64,000 nucleotides of DNA from Chloracidobacterium sp. (GCA_025057975.1 JANWUV010000001.1:124001-188000); one strand, 5' to 3'; positions 8,020 to 16,953 are shown, counted from the first letter of the stretch. Numbers and translations are program-made. Notes: generated from the letters alone by a model not told the origin.

Positions 8020-10683
8020 GTGTCCACGGCGACAACCCCGATGATGCGCCAGTACTTAGCCATCAAGGCGCAGCATCCCGGTACGCTGTTGTTTTTTCGG
8101 CTGGGCGACTTCTACGAAATGTTCTTCGACGACGCCAAAGTGGCGGCGCGCGAACTGGATTTGACGCTCACCGCCCGCCACAAGGATACGGCGCAGCCCG
8201 TGCCGATGTGCGGCGTCCCGCACCATGCGGCCGCCGGTTACATTGCGAAACTTGTTGAACGTGGCTACCGCGTCGCCATTTGCGAGCAAACAGAAGAGCC
8301 GACCGGCAAGACGAAGTTGGTTGAACGCGCCGTCGTCCGCATTGTGACGCCCGGCACATCTATCGAAGAGCAGCTTCTTCAAGGCGCAGACAATCGCTTT
8401 CTGGCGGCGCTGGCGGGGAGCGCGCAGGCGACCGCCGTCGCCCTCCTGGACGCGACGACGGGGGAATTTCTGGTTACGGAAATCCGTTCTGACGGCCACC
8501 TCGAAGCAGCGCTCAACCTGTTGGAGCGTTTCGACCCGCGCGAAGTGCTCGCCCCGCAGTCGCTGGGGCCGTTGCTGGCATCGGCGTTTCCACCCGCGCC
8601 GTCGCCCGACACTTCCACCGATGACACGCGCGCCCAACCACCCCGCTTTTCCGCCGCACTGACCTTGGCCGAAGACTGGCGGTTTGCGCCGGACACCGGT
8701 GCAACGCTGCTCTGCGAGCATTTCGGCGTCCTGTCGTTGGACGGCTTTGGGCTTGAGGGCAAACCTCATGCCATCGGGACGGCGGCGGCCGTTTTGCGTT
8801 ATCTACGCGAAACGCAGATGACTGATGCGCGTCATGTAGCCGGCGTCAGTTGGTTTGAGACCTCAACGACGCTGGAGTTGGACACGCTGACGCTCAAGAA
8901 TCTGGAAGTCATCGCGGGCGCGGCCGGCGGCCGGCGCAACGCCCTGCTCGGCGTGCTGGACGACACCGTAACTGGCATGGGCGCGCGTCTGCTCAAGCAA
9001 TGGTTGCTGCGCCCGTCGCTGGAACTTCCCGTCGTCAACGCCCGCCTTGACGCCGTCGCGGAGCTGCACCAAAACCCAATGCAGCGCGATGGCTTGCGCC
9101 AACTGTTACGGCGCATTCAGGATATAGAACGTCTGGTCGGGCGGCTTTCACTCAACATGGCGACGCCGCGCGACGCGGCTGCGCTACGGGAAAGTTGCGC
9201 CCATCTGCCAGCGCTCAAGGAGCGGCTGCTCACCTGTACGTCGTCCCTCCTCGTGACGCTTGGCGAGACGTTGGACACCTGCGCCGACCTCCACCAGCGC
9301 ATCGCCGAAACGCTGGTGGATGCGCCGCCCACCAAACTTGACGACGGTCAGGTGGTGCGTCCGGGTTTCAGTCAAGAACTTGACGAGCTACGCGCAGTGC
9401 GTCATGACGCAAGCGGCGCTATCGCCGCCATCGAACAACGCGAACGCGAACGAACCGGCATCGCCTCGCTCAAGGTACGGTTCAACAACGTCTTTGGCTA
9501 CTACATCGAAGTCACCAAGGCGAATCTCAAATACGTCCCAAGCGACTACGAGCGCAAGCAGACCATCGCCAACGGCGAACGCTACACGACGCCGGAGTTG
9601 AAGCGGCTGGAAGCGCAGTTGCGCGACGCCGAAGCGCGGCTTGTCGCGCTTGAAACGCAAATCTTTCAGGAGTTGCGCGCGTTTTTGGTCGAACACGCGG
9701 CGCGCTTGCAGGCGGCGGCGCGCATTGTGGCGACGCTTGACGGCGTGGCCGCGCTGGCGGAAGTCGCGGCGCGGCGGCGCTATGTCCGGCCGGAGCTGCA
9801 CGCCGGTGACGAACTCCTTATTGAGGACGGCCGCCATCCGGTCGTCGAGGCGTACACAACACGCTTCGTCCCCAATGACGTGCGCATGAACAACTCAACC
9901 GACCGGCTGCTGATCATCACCGGGCCGAACATGGGCGGGAAGAGCGTCTTCCTGCGGCAGGTTGGTCTGATCGTCCTGATGGCGCATGCCGGGTCGTTCG
10001 TCCCTGCACGGCGGGCGCGCATTCCGTTGACGGATCGTATCTTCACGCGCATCGGCGCGTCGGACAACGTCGCGCACGGGCGCTCGACCTTCATGGTGGA
10101 GATGACCGAAACGGCGCGCATCCTGAACGCGACGACGCCGCGCAGCCTCGTCCTGCTGGATGAAATCGGACGCGGGACGGCGACCTTCGACGGGCTTTCA
10201 ATCGCATGGGCGGTGTGCGAGTACCTCCACGATGATGCGCGTCATGCGGCGAAAACGCTCTTTGCCACGCACTATCACGAACTTGTTGACCTGGCGCGAG
10301 TCCTGCCCGGCGTCCGCAACGTTCAGTTGGCGGTTTCCGAACAAAATGGCGACATCATTTTCCTGCACCGCGTCATAGAAGGCAGCGCCAACAAGTCGTA
10401 CGGCATTGAGGTTGGGCGACTCGCCGGGCTGCCGCCGGCGGTCGTGACGCGCGCGCGGGAGATTCTGGCCAACCTTGAAGCCAATGAGCTTGACGTACTG
10501 GGCAAGCCGAAGCTGGCCCGACATCTGCCGGCGCGACGCGGCAAGGCGCAGCGCGATCAGCCAACGTTGTTTGAGGCCGCCAATGAAGCCGTTCTTGAGG
10601 AACTGCGCGCGCTGGACATTGGCGCGTTGACGCCGGAGACGGCGCTGCTCGTGCTGCGCCGCTTGCAGGAACGGCTGGTGTAG
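8020..10683 (+). CDS. mutS: DNA mismatch repair protein MutS
   Basis: 887 residues from GTG 8020, preceded by AAGGAGG at about 8003-8009 with good spacing. An upstream in-frame TTG (7960) lies inside the S55 gene and is less likely. The N-terminal mismatch-binding Phe-Tyr-Glu motif is at residues 31-33. The connector, lever and clamp domains follow, then Walker A Gly-Pro-Asn-Met-Gly-Gly-Lys-Ser near residue 635 and the Asp-Glu-Ile-Gly-Arg-Gly-Thr Walker B region. This is a MutS1-type ATPase that binds mismatches and recruits MutL. It converges on mpl with about 40 bp between the stops. No mutL is in the window. Confidence 0.97.
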   Translation: MSTATTPMMRQYLAIKAQHPGTLLFFRLGDFYEMFFDDAKVAARELDLTLTARHKDTAQPVPMCGVPHHAAAGYIAKLVERGYRVAICEQTEEPTGKTKLVERAVVRIVTPGTSIEEQLLQGADNRFLAALAGSAQATAVALLDATTGEFLVTEIRSDGHLEAALNLLERFDPREVLAPQSLGPLLASAFPPAPSPDTSTDDTRAQPPRFSAALTLAEDWRFAPDTGATLLCEHFGVLSLDGFGLEGKPHAIGTAAAVLRYLRETQMTDARHVAGVSWFETSTTLELDTLTLKNLEVIAGAAGGRRNALLGVLDDTVTGMGARLLKQWLLRPSLELPVVNARLDAVAELHQNPMQRDGLRQLLRRIQDIERLVGRLSLNMATPRDAAALRESCAHLPALKERLLTCTSSLLVTLGETLDTCADLHQRIAETLVDAPPTKLDDGQVVRPGFSQELDELRAVRHDASGAIAAIEQRERERTGIASLKVRFNNVFGYYIEVTKANLKYVPSDYERKQTIANGERYTTPELKRLEAQLRDAEARLVALETQIFQELRAFLVEHAARLQAAARIVATLDGVAALAEVAARRRYVRPELHAGDELLIEDGRHPVVEAYTTRFVPNDVRMNNSTDRLLIITGPNMGGKSVFLRQVGLIVLMAHAGSFVPARRARIPLTDRIFTRIGASDNVAHGRSTFMVEMTETARILNATTPRSLVLLDEIGRGTATFDGLSIAWAVCEYLHDDARHAAKTLFATHYHELVDLARVLPGVRNVQLAVSEQNGDIIFLHRVIEGSANKSYGIEVGRLAGLPPAVVTRAREILANLEANELDVLGKPKLARHLPARRGKAQRDQPTLFEAANEAVLEELRALDIGALTPETALLVLRRLQERLV

Positions 10684-10723
10684 GCCAGCGCAGCGTCTTA
10701 CAGCCTGCCCAGCCGCCGCGCCA

Positions 10724-12130
10724 TCAACCGGCTTTGGCGCGGAGCGCCGCCAGTAGTTTGTCAGGTAAGCCGCCGAAGCCCCCGTTGGACAACACCGCCA
10801 CCACCTCGTTCGGCGCTAGGCGTGGCAACAGATACGCCACGATTGCATCCACGCTAGGAACGGCCGCCGCTTCGATGCCGCGCGCCGTCAAGTCGGCGAC
10901 CAGTTGTTCCGGTGAAAACCGGTCATCGTCGGCCACCTCTTCACGACCAAAAACCGGCGCGACGACCACGCGCCGGGCCGCGTCAAACGCCTCGGCATAG
11001 ACTGCCTGAAACACTCGCTTGCGCGACGACCACGAACGCGGCTCAAACACCGCCGTTAGCGGTCGCCCCCGAAAACGCCGCGCCAGCGCCGTAAGCGTTT
11101 CCCGTACCGCCGTGGGATGATGAGCGAAGTCGTCAATGACGGCGACGCCGCCAACCTCGCCCCGCAGTTGCATCCGGCGCTTAACGGCCCGAAACGTCGC
11201 CAGCCCTTTGACGATTCGCTCCGGCGCGACGCCCCAGAACGTCGCCGCCGCGATGACCGCCAGCGCGTTGCGGACGTTGAAATCGCCAAAAGTCGGCAGT
11301 TCAAACGTTCCAAATGGTTCGCCGCGCCGCGTCACGCTGAACCGCATGCCGGTCGCTGTGTAAGCCACATCATGCGCCCGCCAAACGGCGTCGGGCGCAT
11401 CAAGCGCAAAGCTCTCCAGCGGCGCAAATGAGCGGGAAACTACCTCGCGGGCATGCGGCGAATCAATTCCTACGACGCACGCGCCGGTACGTGGCAGCAG
11501 GTTGACAAAGCGCCGAAACGCCAGCTTGACCGCTTCCAGATTTGGATAAATGTCTGCGTGGTCGTACTCGACGTTGTTGACGACGCCAATTTCCGGCAGG
11601 TAGTGCATGAACTTCGGCCCCTTGTCGAAGTAGGCCGTGTCGTATTCATCGCCTTCCAGCACCACGTAGTCGCTGTCCGTCACGCGAAAGCTTGCTCCGA
11701 AGTTTTCGGCGACGCCGCCCACCAGAAATGTCGGCTCAAGACCGCCGATGGTCAGCACATGCGCCGCCAGCGCCGTCGTCGTCGTCTTGCCGTGCGTTCC
11801 GGTCACAACCAATACCCGCTTGCCCCACAAAAATTCCTGCTTGAGCACCTCCGGCAGCGAGGCATAACGCCAGCGCCGTTCCAGAACGTACTCAACTTCC
11901 GGATTGCCGCGTCGAATGGCGTTCCCGACGACGACCACATCCGGCTTGCGCACCAGATTCGCCGGGTCGTAGCCCAACGCCACTGGTATGCCCAACCGCG
12001 CCAGTTCGTCCGACATCGGTGGGTACACGTTGGCGTCCGAACCGGTCACTTCGTGGCCGCGCGCCAACAACATCCCAGCAAGCGAGGCCATCGCTGTTCC
12101 ACAGATACCAATGAGATGATAGTGGGCCAT
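10724..12130 (-). CDS. mpl: UDP-N-acetylmuramate:L-Ala-gamma-D-Glu-meso-DAP ligase (Mpl)
   Basis: 468 residues, typical of Mpl. The N-terminal His-Leu-Ile-Gly-Ile-Cys-Gly-Thr nucleotide fold with Gly-Ser-Asp-Ala-Asn-Val-Tyr-Pro-Pro-Met is the Mpl version of the MurC-like domain. The ATP loop Gly-Thr-His-Gly-Lys-Thr-Thr is at residues 111-117. Mpl attaches recycled murein tripeptide to UDP-MurNAc in the cytoplasm and implies DAP-type peptidoglycan. The ATG at 12130 is 2 bp from the end of the upstream small exported gene. With dacB before that, the three form a reverse-strand cell-wall group. MurC is the main alternative, but the Pro-Pro-Met region favours Mpl. Confidence 0.93.
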   Translation of the reverse strand: MAHYHLIGICGTAMASLAGMLLARGHEVTGSDANVYPPMSDELARLGIPVALGYDPANLVRKPDVVVVGNAIRRGNPEVEYVLERRWRYASLPEVLKQEFLWGKRVLVVTGTHGKTTTTALAAHVLTIGGLEPTFLVGGVAENFGASFRVTDSDYVVLEGDEYDTAYFDKGPKFMHYLPEIGVVNNVEYDHADIYPNLEAVKLAFRRFVNLLPRTGACVVGIDSPHAREVVSRSFAPLESFALDAPDAVWRAHDVAYTATGMRFSVTRRGEPFGTFELPTFGDFNVRNALAVIAAATFWGVAPERIVKGLATFRAVKRRMQLRGEVGGVAVIDDFAHHPTAVRETLTALARRFRGRPLTAVFEPRSWSSRKRVFQAVYAEAFDAARRVVVAPVFGREEVADDDRFSPEQLVADLTARGIEAAAVPSVDAIVAYLLPRLAPNEVVAVLSNGGFGGLPDKLLAALRAKAG

Positions 12131-12132
12131 AG

Positions 12133-12492
12133 TCAGGGTTGGTCGCCGCCGGGCGCGTCAGTTAGCGCGCGCGTCAGAGCGTCAAGTCTGCGCCAATCAC
12201 GGTCAGCCAGCCGTACCTCCGTCGCCTGCCAGCCTTGCGCTGTGCGGGTGAACTTGAACGTCGCCTCAATCTGGGCTTCAACAATGGCGTCGCTTGGCGA
12301 AAAGCCGGGCAAGATGCGCCGGATACGAATGTAACTGCGGTCATAACGGCCGCCGAGCGCCCGTTGCAGCGCCTGCTGCGCCGTCCGTGCCGAAAGCGAC
12401 TGCCCGGCCGCCAAACCCAGCGCAAAAGCAGTCGCGCCACAACCCAGACCAACAACGATCAGTAGCGCCGTTATCCTCGGCATAGCGATCAT
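12133..12492 (-). CDS. Small exported protein of unknown function between dacB and mpl
   Basis: 119 residues. A hydrophobic segment at about residues 7-28 looks like a signal peptide or membrane anchor. The remainder has a short helical stretch and a beta-like segment Glu-Ala-Gln-Ile-Glu-Ala-Thr-Phe-Lys-Phe. The ATG at 12492 has AAAAGGA 3-4 bases upstream; a second Met lies three codons later. It sits 2 bp before mpl and about 45 bp after dacB, so co-transcription is likely and a periplasmic cell-wall role is possible. I do not recognise a family. Confidence 0.6.
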   Translation of the reverse strand: MIAMPRITALLIVVGLGCGATAFALGLAAGQSLSARTAQQALQRALGGRYDRSYIRIRRILPGFSPSDAIVEAQIEATFKFTRTAQGWQATEVRLADRDWRRLDALTRALTDAPGGDQP

Positions 12493-12537
12493 TATTCCTT
12501 TTCTATGCTTTGCATCGACCGTGACGCTCTGGGCTTG

Positions 12538-14139
12538 TCATTGGTCGGCAGCGCTGGTGTATTCAGCCATCGCCCTGCCGAGGTCGTCGCCAGCGGTGAC
12601 GCCAGCCATCTGCGCCGTGTTGAGGTGATTTGACATAAAACTAAACACCAGTACCCGGCCGTCAGCAGCAACGACGTAGCCGGCCAGCGCGCTCACGTCA
12701 TCCAGCGTACCGGTCTTAGCGCGCAGGTTGTCGGCGGCGCGCGTGCCCTTCATCCGGTTGCGCAATGTGCCATCCTTGCCGGCAATCGGCAGCGAGTCGT
12801 AGAAAACATCCCACGTCGGATGCTTGCGCATGTAACGCAGGAGCGTCGTTAGCGCCGTCGGAGTGAGATTGTCGAGGCGCGACAGGCCTGAACCGTCGCG
12901 GATTTTCAGTTCGGCGACCGGCGCACCGATCCGCCGCATAAAGTCAGCGATGACTTCACAACCGGCCGCATCGGCATCTTGATTGGCCGAGCCGCGCGCC
13001 TTACCTAGATGCCGTAAGAGCAGCTCGGCGAAGAGATTCGAGCTGATTTTGTTGGTCGTCCGCACCCACACCGCCAGCGGCGGTGATTCAATGCAGGCGA
13101 TTTCCTTGAGCTTTTCCAGCTCAAGGGGCTGCCGCTGGCGCAGGTTGGCGTCGGCGCGCCGCACCCCACCCCGTACCACAATTCCGCGCCGCCTCAGCAT
13201 GTCCCGAAACAAATGTGCCGCAAACCGCGCCGGATCATGCACGGCGACGCCCAACTCGCGCCCGCCGTTGGCGGGAAGCCGCCCATAAAGCTCGATTTCG
13301 TTGTCCGCTAAGCCGCGATGCAGTCCGAAGGTGTCGGCATCCTTGCTGGCCGCCGTCGTCGCGCCGTTGCGCAGCGTCACATAGTCCGTCACTGGGGTGA
13401 ACGTCGCCTGAACGAGTTCGCCGGGGCGCGTCGGCTTGACGGTCAACGTTACATGGTTATCAGCGACGGAAAGGGCGCTCACTTCCGCGCCGTAGTACCA
13501 CTGGAGGTCGTCCCACCCCCAGCCGTCGCCCAGCGGCGCAGCGCGAAAGTAGCTTTCATCGCCGACAATATCGCCGGTAATTTCCTTGACGCCCGCCGCC
13601 GCCACCTGGTCAGCCAAGTTCTCTAACGGCGTCAGGCGTAGGTCATTCTTGTCGGGATTGAAGCGGGCGGAAATCGTCGGGTCGCCGCGCCCGAAGAGGA
13701 TCAAATCGCCGGCGACGACGCCATTGGCGTCCGGTGCGGGGACATACACCGAGGTGCGGACGCGAAAATCCGGCCCCAGCACGTCTAGCGCCGCCGCCGT
13801 CGTCAGCAGTTTCATATTTGACGCTGGCAGAAATCGCTTGTCGCCGCCGACATCAGCCAACACTGCGCCGGTTTCGGCGTCTTCAATCCGAATCCCAATG
13901 CGCGCGCCCTGCAGGGCTGGACGCGCCGCCAACTGTTCCGCAAAAGCTTGCAGCGCCGACTTCGGCGCCGGCGGCGCGTCTGGTCTTGACGCGGACGGCG
14001 ACGAGGCGGGAACAGCCGCCGGACGCTGTGCGCCGACTGAAGGAACAACGACGAAAAGGCTAGCGCCGAGCGTCGCCGCCGCCAGAAGCGCACAGGCCGT
14101 CCTGAGCCAAGCCGCCGCTGTCACCGTACGCTGTTGCAT
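12538..14139 (-). CDS. dacB: D-alanyl-D-alanine carboxypeptidase/endopeptidase (PBP4, S13 family)
   Basis: 533 residues from the ATG at 14139, where a signal peptide begins (hydrophobic residues about 14-35, then Ala-Gln). The frame continues upstream to 14343, but that extension is low-complexity and includes the repeat at 14175-14204. The penicillin-binding motifs are present: Ser-Asn-Met-Lys at 107-110, Ser-Ser-Asn in the middle, and Lys-Thr-Gly-Thr near the C-terminus. The S13 insert domain lies between motifs one and two. The protein is periplasmic and trims or cleaves peptidoglycan peptides. The downstream genes are a small exported protein and mpl, fitting wall turnover and recycling. 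Confidence 0.92.
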   Translation of the reverse strand: MQQRTVTAAAWLRTACALLAAATLGASLFVVVPSVGAQRPAAVPASSPSASRPDAPPAPKSALQAFAEQLAARPALQGARIGIRIEDAETGAVLADVGGDKRFLPASNMKLLTTAAALDVLGPDFRVRTSVYVPAPDANGVVAGDLILFGRGDPTISARFNPDKNDLRLTPLENLADQVAAAGVKEITGDIVGDESYFRAAPLGDGWGWDDLQWYYGAEVSALSVADNHVTLTVKPTRPGELVQATFTPVTDYVTLRNGATTAASKDADTFGLHRGLADNEIELYGRLPANGGRELGVAVHDPARFAAHLFRDMLRRRGIVVRGGVRRADANLRQRQPLELEKLKEIACIESPPLAVWVRTTNKISSNLFAELLLRHLGKARGSANQDADAAGCEVIADFMRRIGAPVAELKIRDGSGLSRLDNLTPTALTTLLRYMRKHPTWDVFYDSLPIAGKDGTLRNRMKGTRAADNLRAKTGTLDDVSALAGYVVAADGRVLVFSFMSNHLNTAQMAGVTAGDDLGRAMAEYTSAADQ

Positions 14140-14174
14140 GAGCTGCTGAAGGTCGTCACCGGGCTTTTCCCATC

Positions 14175-14204
14175 TTGTTATGCCCCGTGTTGTTATGCCC
14201 CGTG
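14175..14204. repeat. Perfect 15-bp tandem direct repeat in the dacB-bchG divergent region
   Basis: TTGTTATGCCCCGTG occurs twice head to tail, at 14175-14189 and 14190-14204, with no mismatch and no spacer. It lies between the divergent starts of dacB (14139) and the chlorophyll synthase gene (14368). It could be a pair of protein-binding sites or simple slippage. Confidence 0.85.
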
Positions 14205-14367
14205 CGGCAGCCAACGTTACCATGCCGGATGAAAGCCTTTCGACAGTAAAAGTTTCCATTGCGCCGAACCCTGCCATGAGCGAAGTTGGAAGGGAAACGT
14301 CCCGTTGACCCAACGATTCCCCGTGGAACCGGCCTTGTCTCACTCAACGAACCGGCCGCCGACGCCA

Positions 14368-15282
14368 ATGGCTAATCAGTACGCATCGCAGATTTGCCCC
14401 GCTCCATTGACCCTTTCACGGGCCGATTTCTGGCGCGCGGTTCTTGAACTTATGAAGCCGCTTACGTGGTTTGCGCCGATGTGGGCATTTCTGTGCGGAG
14501 CGGTGAGCAGCGGCGCAGCCCCAACTGGGGAGTTTCTTTGGAAGCTCTTTCTGGGCGCAATCTTGGCCGGGCCGCTGATGTGTTCGATGTCGCAGGTGAT
14601 GAACGATTACTGCGACCGCGAAGTGGATCGTTTGAACGAACCGCAGCGTCCGATTCCATCGGGACGCATCACGGAAACGCAGGGTTTGTGGCTGTGTACG
14701 CTGCTAACGGTCGCCTCCTTTGGCATGGCGTGGGTGGTCGGCGCATGGCCGGTGCTGGCGATTACTATCGCCGCCTTTGTGATGTCGCTGCTGTACAGCG
14801 CCCCGCCTGTCCGCGGTAAACGCAATGGGTGGTTCGGCAATGCGCTGGTGAGTTTCGCCTATGAGGGCGTGGCGTGGGCGACGGGTTGCCTAGCGGTCTC
14901 CGGGGCGTTCCCGCCCGCCAGCGTCGTCGGCGCAGTGCTCTACAGCATTGGCGCGCACGGAATTATGACGCTCAATGACTTCAAGAGCGTGCCCGGCGAT
15001 ACGGCGCTAGGCATCCGTTCGGTGCCGGTGCAGCTTGGCATTCCACGGGCGGCGCGGGTGGCTTGCCACATCATGAACCTGCCGCAACTGGCCTGCGTCG
15101 GCGTCTTGGTGTGGTACGGCGCATGGCTTTGGGCAGGCGTGCTGTTTGGGCTACTTGTCGCCCAACTGCCCTTGCAAGTGAAGCTCGTGCGCGACCCTGA
15201 AGCGCGCGCGCCGTGGTACAACGCAACCGGTACGACGCTCTACGTCTTGGGCATGATGGCTTACGCCATCGCCATTCGCTGA
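14368..15282 (+). CDS. bchG: Bacteriochlorophyll/chlorophyll synthase (BchG/ChlG/BchK family, UbiA superfamily)
   Basis: 304 residues from ATG 14368; an upstream TTG at 14305 would add a poorly conserved tail. The first prenyl-diphosphate motif is Asn79-Asp80-x2-Asp83-x3-Asp87, followed by Asn-Glu-Pro-x-Arg-Pro-Ile-Pro-Ser-Gly. The second region, Gly-Ala-His-Gly-Ile-Met-Thr-Leu-Asn-Asp-Phe-Lys near 196-206, is specific to (bacterio)chlorophyll synthases rather than UbiA or MenA. Seven to nine membrane segments are visible. The enzyme esterifies (bacterio)chlorophyllide with an isoprenoid diphosphate. The symbol is used for the family only: Chloracidobacterium-type organisms need synthases for BChl a, Chl a and BChl c, and proximity to csmA makes BChl c (bchK) possible. 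Confidence 0.88.
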   Translation: MANQYASQICPAPLTLSRADFWRAVLELMKPLTWFAPMWAFLCGAVSSGAAPTGEFLWKLFLGAILAGPLMCSMSQVMNDYCDREVDRLNEPQRPIPSGRITETQGLWLCTLLTVASFGMAWVVGAWPVLAITIAAFVMSLLYSAPPVRGKRNGWFGNALVSFAYEGVAWATGCLAVSGAFPPASVVGAVLYSIGAHGIMTLNDFKSVPGDTALGIRSVPVQLGIPRAARVACHIMNLPQLACVGVLVWYGAWLWAGVLFGLLVAQLPLQVKLVRDPEARAPWYNATGTTLYVLGMMAYAIAIR

Positions 15283-15338
15283 CCCCCTTCTGAGGGTTGA
15301 GGCTTGACGAGTTTGTACGCGACGAGAAGACGGAACGT

Positions 15339-16526
15339 ATGAGAATCATCATCTACACCGGCAAAGGCGGGGTTGGAAAAACCAGTGTTGCGGCGGCGAC
15401 GGCGTTGCTGGCCGCCGAGCGTGGTTTGCGGACGCTGGTGATGAGCACCGACCCAGCCCACAGTCTGTCAGACTCGCTGGACGTGCCGCTGGGGCCAGAG
15501 CCGGTGCGAGTCGCCGACCGGCTAGACGCCTTGGAAACAAATGTTTACCGAGACCTTGAAGAAAACTGGGGTCTCGTACGGGCGCACTTTGCTGAAATTC
15601 TCGCCAGTCAGGGCGTGGATGGCGTTCTAGCAGATGAATCTGCGATCCTGCCCGGCATGGAAGAACTGTTTAGTCTGACGCGGATTCGCAAGTACCGGGA
15701 AAGCGGCGAGTATGACCTCCTTGTGGTGGATGCCGCACCGACCGGCGAGACACTGCGGCTGCTTTCCATGCCTCAGACCATGAACTGGCTGATGCGCTTA
15801 GTGCGCGGGCTGGAGGCGTCGCTGGTGCGTCCAATCGTCCGCCCCTTAGCCAACGCCACGCCGGGGTTACGCAAGTACATGGCGTCGGAAGCGGTGTTTT
15901 TAGAAGTTGACCGAATGTTTCGCAATCTGGAGGTCATGCACGACATCCTGTGCGACGGATCGACGACCACCGTTCGCTTGGTGATGAACGCCGAGAAAAT
16001 GGCGATCAAAGAGTCCAAGCGGGCGCTGACGTACCTGAATCTTTACGGCTTGCTTTCGGACGCGATTGTAGTGAACCGCCTGTTGCCGGTGCATGAAAAC
16101 AGTGGGTTTTTGGAAGGGTGGAAGGCGGTGCAACAGCGGTATCTGGCGGAAATTGAGGACTCGTTCCAGCCGTTGCCAATTTTGCGCGCGCCGATGTACG
16201 CTTCGGAAGTTGTCGGAATGGACCGGCTGCGGGTGCTGGCGCGCGACCTGTTCGGTGACAGCGATCCGGCGGCGCGGCTCTACGGCGAGCGTCCCTTTGA
16301 AATGTGTAAATCGGAGCATGACTGCCGGATTCGTATTCGGCTGCCGTTTCTGGAGCCGGACCGGCTTGAAACGTGGATCGCCGGTGATGAACTAGTCATC
16401 CAGATCGGCAACCAGCGGCGTATGGTTGGGCTGCCAACCTCAATGATTGGTTTGGAGCCAACGCATGCCGAGTACCAGAACGAATGGTTGAGTATTTGTT
16501 TTGAAGCTCCGGTCGGCGTTGGCTGA
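15339..16526 (+). CDS. ArsA/Get3-like ATPase with C-terminal HSP20-like domain
   Basis: 395 residues from ATG 15339; an upstream in-frame TTG would add 14 residues before the beta-strand that leads into the P-loop. The deviant Walker A Gly-Lys-Gly-Gly-Val-Gly-Lys-Thr is at 8-15, Ser-Thr-Asp-Pro-Ala-His (switch I) near 38-43, and Asp-Ala-Ala-Pro-Thr-Gly-Glu-Thr-Leu-Arg-Leu-Leu near 135-146. A single ATPase domain is followed by a beta-rich tail (about 325-395) resembling the ArsA HSP20-like domain. No arsB, arsR or arsD is nearby, so arsenite export is unlikely. A Get3-like role in membrane or antenna protein handling is inferred from the position between the synthase gene and csmA. Confidence 0.85.
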   Translation: MRIIIYTGKGGVGKTSVAAATALLAAERGLRTLVMSTDPAHSLSDSLDVPLGPEPVRVADRLDALETNVYRDLEENWGLVRAHFAEILASQGVDGVLADESAILPGMEELFSLTRIRKYRESGEYDLLVVDAAPTGETLRLLSMPQTMNWLMRLVRGLEASLVRPIVRPLANATPGLRKYMASEAVFLEVDRMFRNLEVMHDILCDGSTTTVRLVMNAEKMAIKESKRALTYLNLYGLLSDAIVVNRLLPVHENSGFLEGWKAVQQRYLAEIEDSFQPLPILRAPMYASEVVGMDRLRVLARDLFGDSDPAARLYGERPFEMCKSEHDCRIRIRLPFLEPDRLETWIAGDELVIQIGNQRRMVGLPTSMIGLEPTHAEYQNEWLSICFEAPVGVG

Positions 16527-16716
16527 AGCGCCGCCCAAGAGGTTGTCGCGCCGGACATCGTTACGCAATAGGCGGGCAGGGTAAGCAAACGCGCCTGCCG
16601 TTGCGTTTTGTGCGCTGCTTGAGCGCCCTGCATGAAACGGTCGCCGGCGAACACCTAAGTTGGCGTCCCCAAAGTTCAGCTCACTTCCTCTCCATCACTG
16701 CGGAGGACTTGTCACT
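16527..16716 (+). promoter_or_regulatory. csmA leader region with a short hairpin and a strong ribosome binding site
   Basis: 190 bp separate the ATPase stop from the csmA ATG. GGCAGG (16575-16580) can pair with CCTGCC (16594-16599), and GTTTTG follows a few bases later, so partial termination or attenuation before csmA is possible. A GGAGG at 16702-16706 lies 10 bases before ATG 16717 and fixes the csmA start. I could not find a convincing -35/-10 pair, so whether csmA has its own promoter is open. Confidence 0.4.
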
Positions 16717-16944
16717 ATGGGTCAGTTCAAAAAAGTCGTGGACTCTATCGTCGAAATCGGCGAGATCAATCTTGAGGGCCACATCAACCTCGTCGGCGAC
16801 ATTTACCGCGCCATTGCCTACAACTTTGACCGCATTCAGGGACGCATGTTCGACAACCTGTATGACGGCGGCGGCGCACGGCGCAGCATGGGCGCTGTGC
16901 CGGCGGGGAAAACCACCGCTTCGCGCTTCACGGCGGAAGGCTAG
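16717..16944 (+). CDS. csmA: CsmA-like chlorosome baseplate protein
   Basis: 75 residues from ATG 16717, with GGAGG 10 bases upstream. CsmA of green sulfur bacteria binds BChl a through a His in Glu-Gly-His. Here Glu20-Gly21-His22 is followed by a Val-Gly and then a hydrophobic helix, Asp-Arg-Ile-Gln, and Tyr-Asp-Gly-Gly-Gly-x2-Arg-Ser near 49-57. This matches the order and spacing of known CsmA (His25, Arg-Ile-Asn-Arg, Tyr-Gly-x-Gly-Gly). The Trp that follows His in Chlorobi is Ile here. CsmA forms the paracrystalline baseplate linking BChl c aggregates to membrane antenna proteins. The last 20 or so residues may be cleaved as in Chlorobi, but that is inference. The short length makes the call depend on these motifs and the BchG-family neighbour. 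Confidence 0.88.
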   Translation: MGQFKKVVDSIVEIGEINLEGHINLVGDIYRAIAYNFDRIQGRMFDNLYDGGGARRSMGAVPAGKTTASRFTAEG

Positions 16945-16953
16945 CGGCGGATT

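Noticed and set aside
11453-12334. 293-codon forward frame antisense to mpl and the small exported gene
   Set aside because: Runs across two reverse-strand genes that have good motifs or coupling; no family resemblance.
14175-14204. CRISPR-like repeat
   Set aside because: Two abutting 15-bp copies without spacers and without cas genes.
15339-16526. Arsenite efflux ATPase ArsA
   Set aside because: Single ATPase domain, no arsB, arsR or arsD nearby, and no obvious arsenic-binding Cys set.
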